Origin: Halobellus rufus
GTDB lineage: Archaea; Halobacteriota; Halobacteria; Halobacteriales; Haloferacaceae
Assembly (NCBI RefSeq): GCF_000739575.1
Contig: NZ_BBJO01000001.1
Span: forward strand, 1 to 64,000
Length of the DNA: 64,000 nucleotides
Direction of reading: 5' to 3'
Shown here in pieces: positions 61,592-64,000 of this stretch. Each line of letters begins with the position of its first letter. The stretch's first letter is position 1. Under the pieces are notes generated by a model that worked only from the letters and a program-made list of their open reading frames with translations, made no database searches and had not been told where the DNA came from. Position numbers and translations under genes: made by a program.

Positions 61592-62224
61592 ATGGCAATC
61601 TCGGAGGATGTCCGCCGCTACACACGCGCTCATCCACGCCACGTCACCGCAGTCGTGAGCGTGATCGGGTATGTTGTCGTCATTGGAGCATTCGCAGGGA
61701 TGGTGCCGGTACCTGAGATCGGGGCAGCAACTGTCCAACTGTTCTCGGATCTGATCGCGGTCATCAATACCACCGCCTTAGTCTTGTTAGTTGCTGGCTG
61801 GCGGTTCATCAAACGTGGCGAGATTCAGAAACACCGAGCGGCGATGCTCACGGCCTTCGGCCTCATTATGCTCTTTCTCGTTCTGTACGTCTGGAAAGTG
61901 GGTGGCGGGTTCGAAAAAGCGTTCGTCGGCCCGACGCTCGTCACGTACGTGTACTGGGCACTGCTCGCTGTCCATATCCTTCTGTCAGTCGTCTCGGTAC
62001 CGGTCGTCCTCCATGCGGTTATACTCGGGCTTACGCACTCTCCCGCGGAGCTTCGTGATACCGTTCACCCTCGTGTCGGTCGAGTTGCAGTCGCTGCTTG
62101 GACGCTGAGCCTGTTCCTCGGCGTCGTGACGTACATCCTGCTCAACCATATCTACGACTGGGAACGCGTTCGGCTCAGTACCGCCGTCATTCTAGTGTTC
62201 GGACCGGTCGTCTGGCGGCGGTAA
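61592..62224 (+). CDS. DUF420-family membrane protein (copy 2)
   Basis: 210 residues from ATG 61592 with GGGGGTG upstream. Five TMs; EIQKHRAAMLTAFGLIMLFLVLYVWKV, AVHILLSVVSVPVVLHAVILGL and HPRVGRVAVAAWTLSLFLGVVTYILL match the copy at 51514. It diverges from the CPBP gene. Confidence 0.83.
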   Translation: MAISEDVRRYTRAHPRHVTAVVSVIGYVVVIGAFAGMVPVPEIGAATVQLFSDLIAVINTTALVLLVAGWRFIKRGEIQKHRAAMLTAFGLIMLFLVLYVWKVGGGFEKAFVGPTLVTYVYWALLAVHILLSVVSVPVVLHAVILGLTHSPAELRDTVHPRVGRVAVAAWTLSLFLGVVTYILLNHIYDWERVRLSTAVILVFGPVVWRR

Positions 62225-62356
62225 ATCTTCTAAAGTAGTACTAAGTAGCGATGTCTCCATCTATCACCTGCATCGGTTCATCAGTAGGTCAGATAGTAAT
62301 CGAACTGGCTGCTATAATTCGGTTGAATTATACCCCACGAGACGAACCCTCAGCGT

Positions 62357-62560
62357 ATGAACAAGGGACTTGGCAACGCAATAGTGGTGGCAATGCTACT
62401 CTTGCTGTTTATAATGTACATCCTGTATGTATTGACCCCAGATCCAGCAGGATCGCCGACGGTGAGCTTGATTATTAATGGCTCCCTTGGGGCTATCATC
62501 ATCCTCACCATCGCTCTCGTTGGGATAGTGATGAGAGACGCTGAATTCGGCACACACTAG
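62357..62560 (+). CDS. Small two-TM membrane protein
   Basis: 67 residues: IVVAMLLLLFIMYILYVL and LGAIIILTIALVGIVM. No Shine-Dalgarno; TTATACC 13-19 nt upstream is close for a leaderless start. No family was recognised. Confidence 0.5.
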   Translation: MNKGLGNAIVVAMLLLLFIMYILYVLTPDPAGSPTVSLIINGSLGAIIILTIALVGIVMRDAEFGTH

Positions 62561-62717
62561 TCAACCACCAAGCAGCACGACGAGGGTGAATCAGTAGCAG
62601 ATTTTCGACCGCGAGCAGGAATAAAAGATCAATTTCACGACAAGCCCGGGGTCACCAAACCAAAGCTGTAGGTCAAACGAGACCAAACAGAATCGATCCC
62701 AATAGTCTGGCGAACCG

Positions 62718-62752
62718 CCTCGGGGTACAAGCCACGAGACACTCGCCTTGAT
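62718..62752. mobile_element. Degenerate solo IS200/IS605-type end
   Basis: CCTCGGGGTACAAGCCACGAG followed by ACACTCGCCTTGA is a degraded match to the ends at 35700 and 48573. No tnpB is nearby. The 62561-62859 spacer shows no gene. Confidence 0.45.
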
Positions 62753-62859
62753 TATCTGTAGAATCACGGCCCTCAATGGAAATCAGGATTTTTATGCGCA
62801 GATCTGACTCGATATTCTATGTGCCCTCTGAGAAAGCTCCCACTCTAAATTTACGATGG

Positions 62860-64000
62860 ATGCGCACGATTCGCCTTCAGCGTGCGATCGTCGTCATCAC
62901 TGTTATCGCACTCGTTGCTCGCCTCCTCTTCCTCGGTCAGCGGATCGCCCACTTCGACGAAGGGCGCGTCGGCTACTGGACCCTCCAGTATATGCAGACC
63001 GGGTCATTTCACTATCATTATATCACACACGGGCCGTTCATCCAATTGCTGAACACCTACGTATTTACTCTACTCGGAGCGACTGATCTGACGTCTCGGC
63101 TCATCGTGGCTATTGTTGGTGGGTTACTCCCCGGGACTGCCCTCTTATTTCGTGAGCATCTCAACGCGGGTGAACTAATAGCCCTGGCGCTCTTCCTCGC
63201 CTTCAACCCTGTCCTTTTGTATTACTCCCGCTTCTTGCGCAGTACCATCTTAGTTGCCGGGTTCATGTTCGCCGCGTTCGGCTGTGTCGTCCGAGCCTAT
63301 GATACCCGACGGATACGATACGTCTATGCAGCGGTCGTGTTGACAGCGCTGGGCTTCACGGCAAAGGAGAATGCTGCGGTCTATCTTCTCACGTGGCTCG
63401 GCGCGACGGCCCTAATTGTTGACGATTCACTCTTTCGACCGGGAACGGGTACTTCTGGATTGACACGTCTTCAGTCAACCTGGCACCAGTTGGTTCAGCG
63501 GTGGTCGGTCTATCGGAGATCTCTCCCTCGATATATTGGCCATTCAACCCTGATAGTCGGATTATTTCTCGGCATCATCCTGTTTTTCTATGCGCCGCGG
63601 ACGGCCGATCCCAGCGGAGTGGGACTGTGGCAGGCACTTACGAATCCGGACCGTTTCCCTGCGCTTGTTGATGCAACAGTGACGGATATCGAGGCGGGGT
63701 ATTCGTACTGGTTCGGCGGTGTCTCGCAAGAAGATGACCTTGTCGCGGTCTTCCTCGACTTCTTCGGGCGATTCGTCGAGGTCCTTTTCACGTACGCTGG
63801 ACCGCTCGTCCTGTTCGCAGTCGGAGGATTCGTCCTCGAACGGTATGGCACTCGGTCTGTGCGATACCTGGTGATGTTCGCGTCCTACTGGGGATTTGTC
63901 AGTATCCTTGGCTATCCGCTCGGGACCGACATCTTCGGGGCATGGATTACCGTCAATGCACTCGTCCCACTGGCCATCCCGGCGGCTGTCGGCCTCGCGT
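62860..64000 (+). CDS. Agl23/TIGR03663-like polytopic membrane protein, 5' part
   Basis: The frame opens at ATG 62860 (MRTIRLQRAIVVITVIAL) and runs off the window at residue ~380. HFDEGRVGYWTLQYMQTG, ITHGPFIQLLN and FTAKENAAVYLLTWLG match the family linked to flippase activity in protein N-glycosylation and related to GT39-type glycosyltransferases, with the DE pair in the first outer loop. It acts in the membrane with dolichol-linked sugars. The C-terminus is missing. Confidence 0.8.
   Translation, partial: MRTIRLQRAIVVITVIALVARLLFLGQRIAHFDEGRVGYWTLQYMQTGSFHYHYITHGPFIQLLNTYVFTLLGATDLTSRLIVAIVGGLLPGTALLFREHLNAGELIALALFLAFNPVLLYYSRFLRSTILVAGFMFAAFGCVVRAYDTRRIRYVYAAVVLTALGFTAKENAAVYLLTWLGATALIVDDSLFRPGTGTSGLTRLQSTWHQLVQRWSVYRRSLPRYIGHSTLIVGLFLGIILFFYAPRTADPSGVGLWQALTNPDRFPALVDATVTDIEAGYSYWFGGVSQEDDLVAVFLDFFGRFVEVLFTYAGPLVLFAVGGFVLERYGTRSVRYLVMFASYWGFVSILGYPLGTDIFGAWITVNALVPLAIPAAVGLA

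Overview
The window is DNA of a halophilic archaeon (class Halobacteria). The evidence is strongly acidic proteins, many twin-arginine (Tat) export signals, halocyanin-type blue copper proteins, an archaeal TATA-binding protein, PadR/HxlR/DtxR-type regulators, leaderless promoters, and tnpB-type IS200/IS605-like elements. No rRNA or tRNA gene and no CRISPR array was seen. The mix of a partition locus, an integrase, IS remnants and many accessory genes suits a megaplasmid or an integrated accessory region. The genus cannot be told from this sequence.

Layout. 0-17.5 kb is an accessory, partly defence-like block. It holds an RNase H-like nuclease fragment, a metallopeptidase-like/vWA protein next to an N6-adenine methyltransferase, a 1020-residue HEPN-containing protein, PadR regulators, a regulator/effector pair resembling a toxin-antitoxin operon, a Cas4/RecB-like nuclease, a TBP, a small histone-fold protein and an Mrr-like endonuclease. 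17.5-21 kb is a partition locus: 9-bp iterons, ParA, and a partner whose coding DNA contains the same iterons; an integrase follows. 21.3-22.1 kb is a junk junction in which a transposase fragment is fused to a decayed P-type ATPase. 22.2-25 kb is a thiol/arsenic/redox operon diverging from an HxlR regulator. 25.2-28.6 kb is a DtxR-family regulator with a multicopper oxidase and a ZIP transporter.

28.6-49.3 kb is the most coherent part. It is an exported redox/metal gene set with two halocyanins, a HiPIP-like Fe-S protein, a DyP-like peroxidase, two P19/Tp34-like metal-binding lipoproteins, three paralogous 11-13-TM membrane proteins, two zinc-finger/TM proteins, a half-size CtaA-like protein, cox-cluster small proteins and a Zn/Cd-type P-type ATPase. 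Six of its transcription units carry the same 19-bp upstream element, TTCGAN-N6-ACCAGAA (one copy diverges at its 3' end), in five cases 31-34 nt before the start codon. This suggests one regulon. 49-62 kb holds small membrane-protein families often found near haloarchaeal respiratory genes (DUF420, DUF1405, DUF63), a Met-rich protein, an intact tnpB element, a CDF transporter, HtpX, a CPBP protease and several pseudogenes. The window ends inside an Agl23/TIGR03663-like membrane protein.

Several genes carry single-base frameshifts (near 11.18, 11.82, 23.3, 24.15 and 35.30 kb). These are either real decay or homopolymer sequencing errors.
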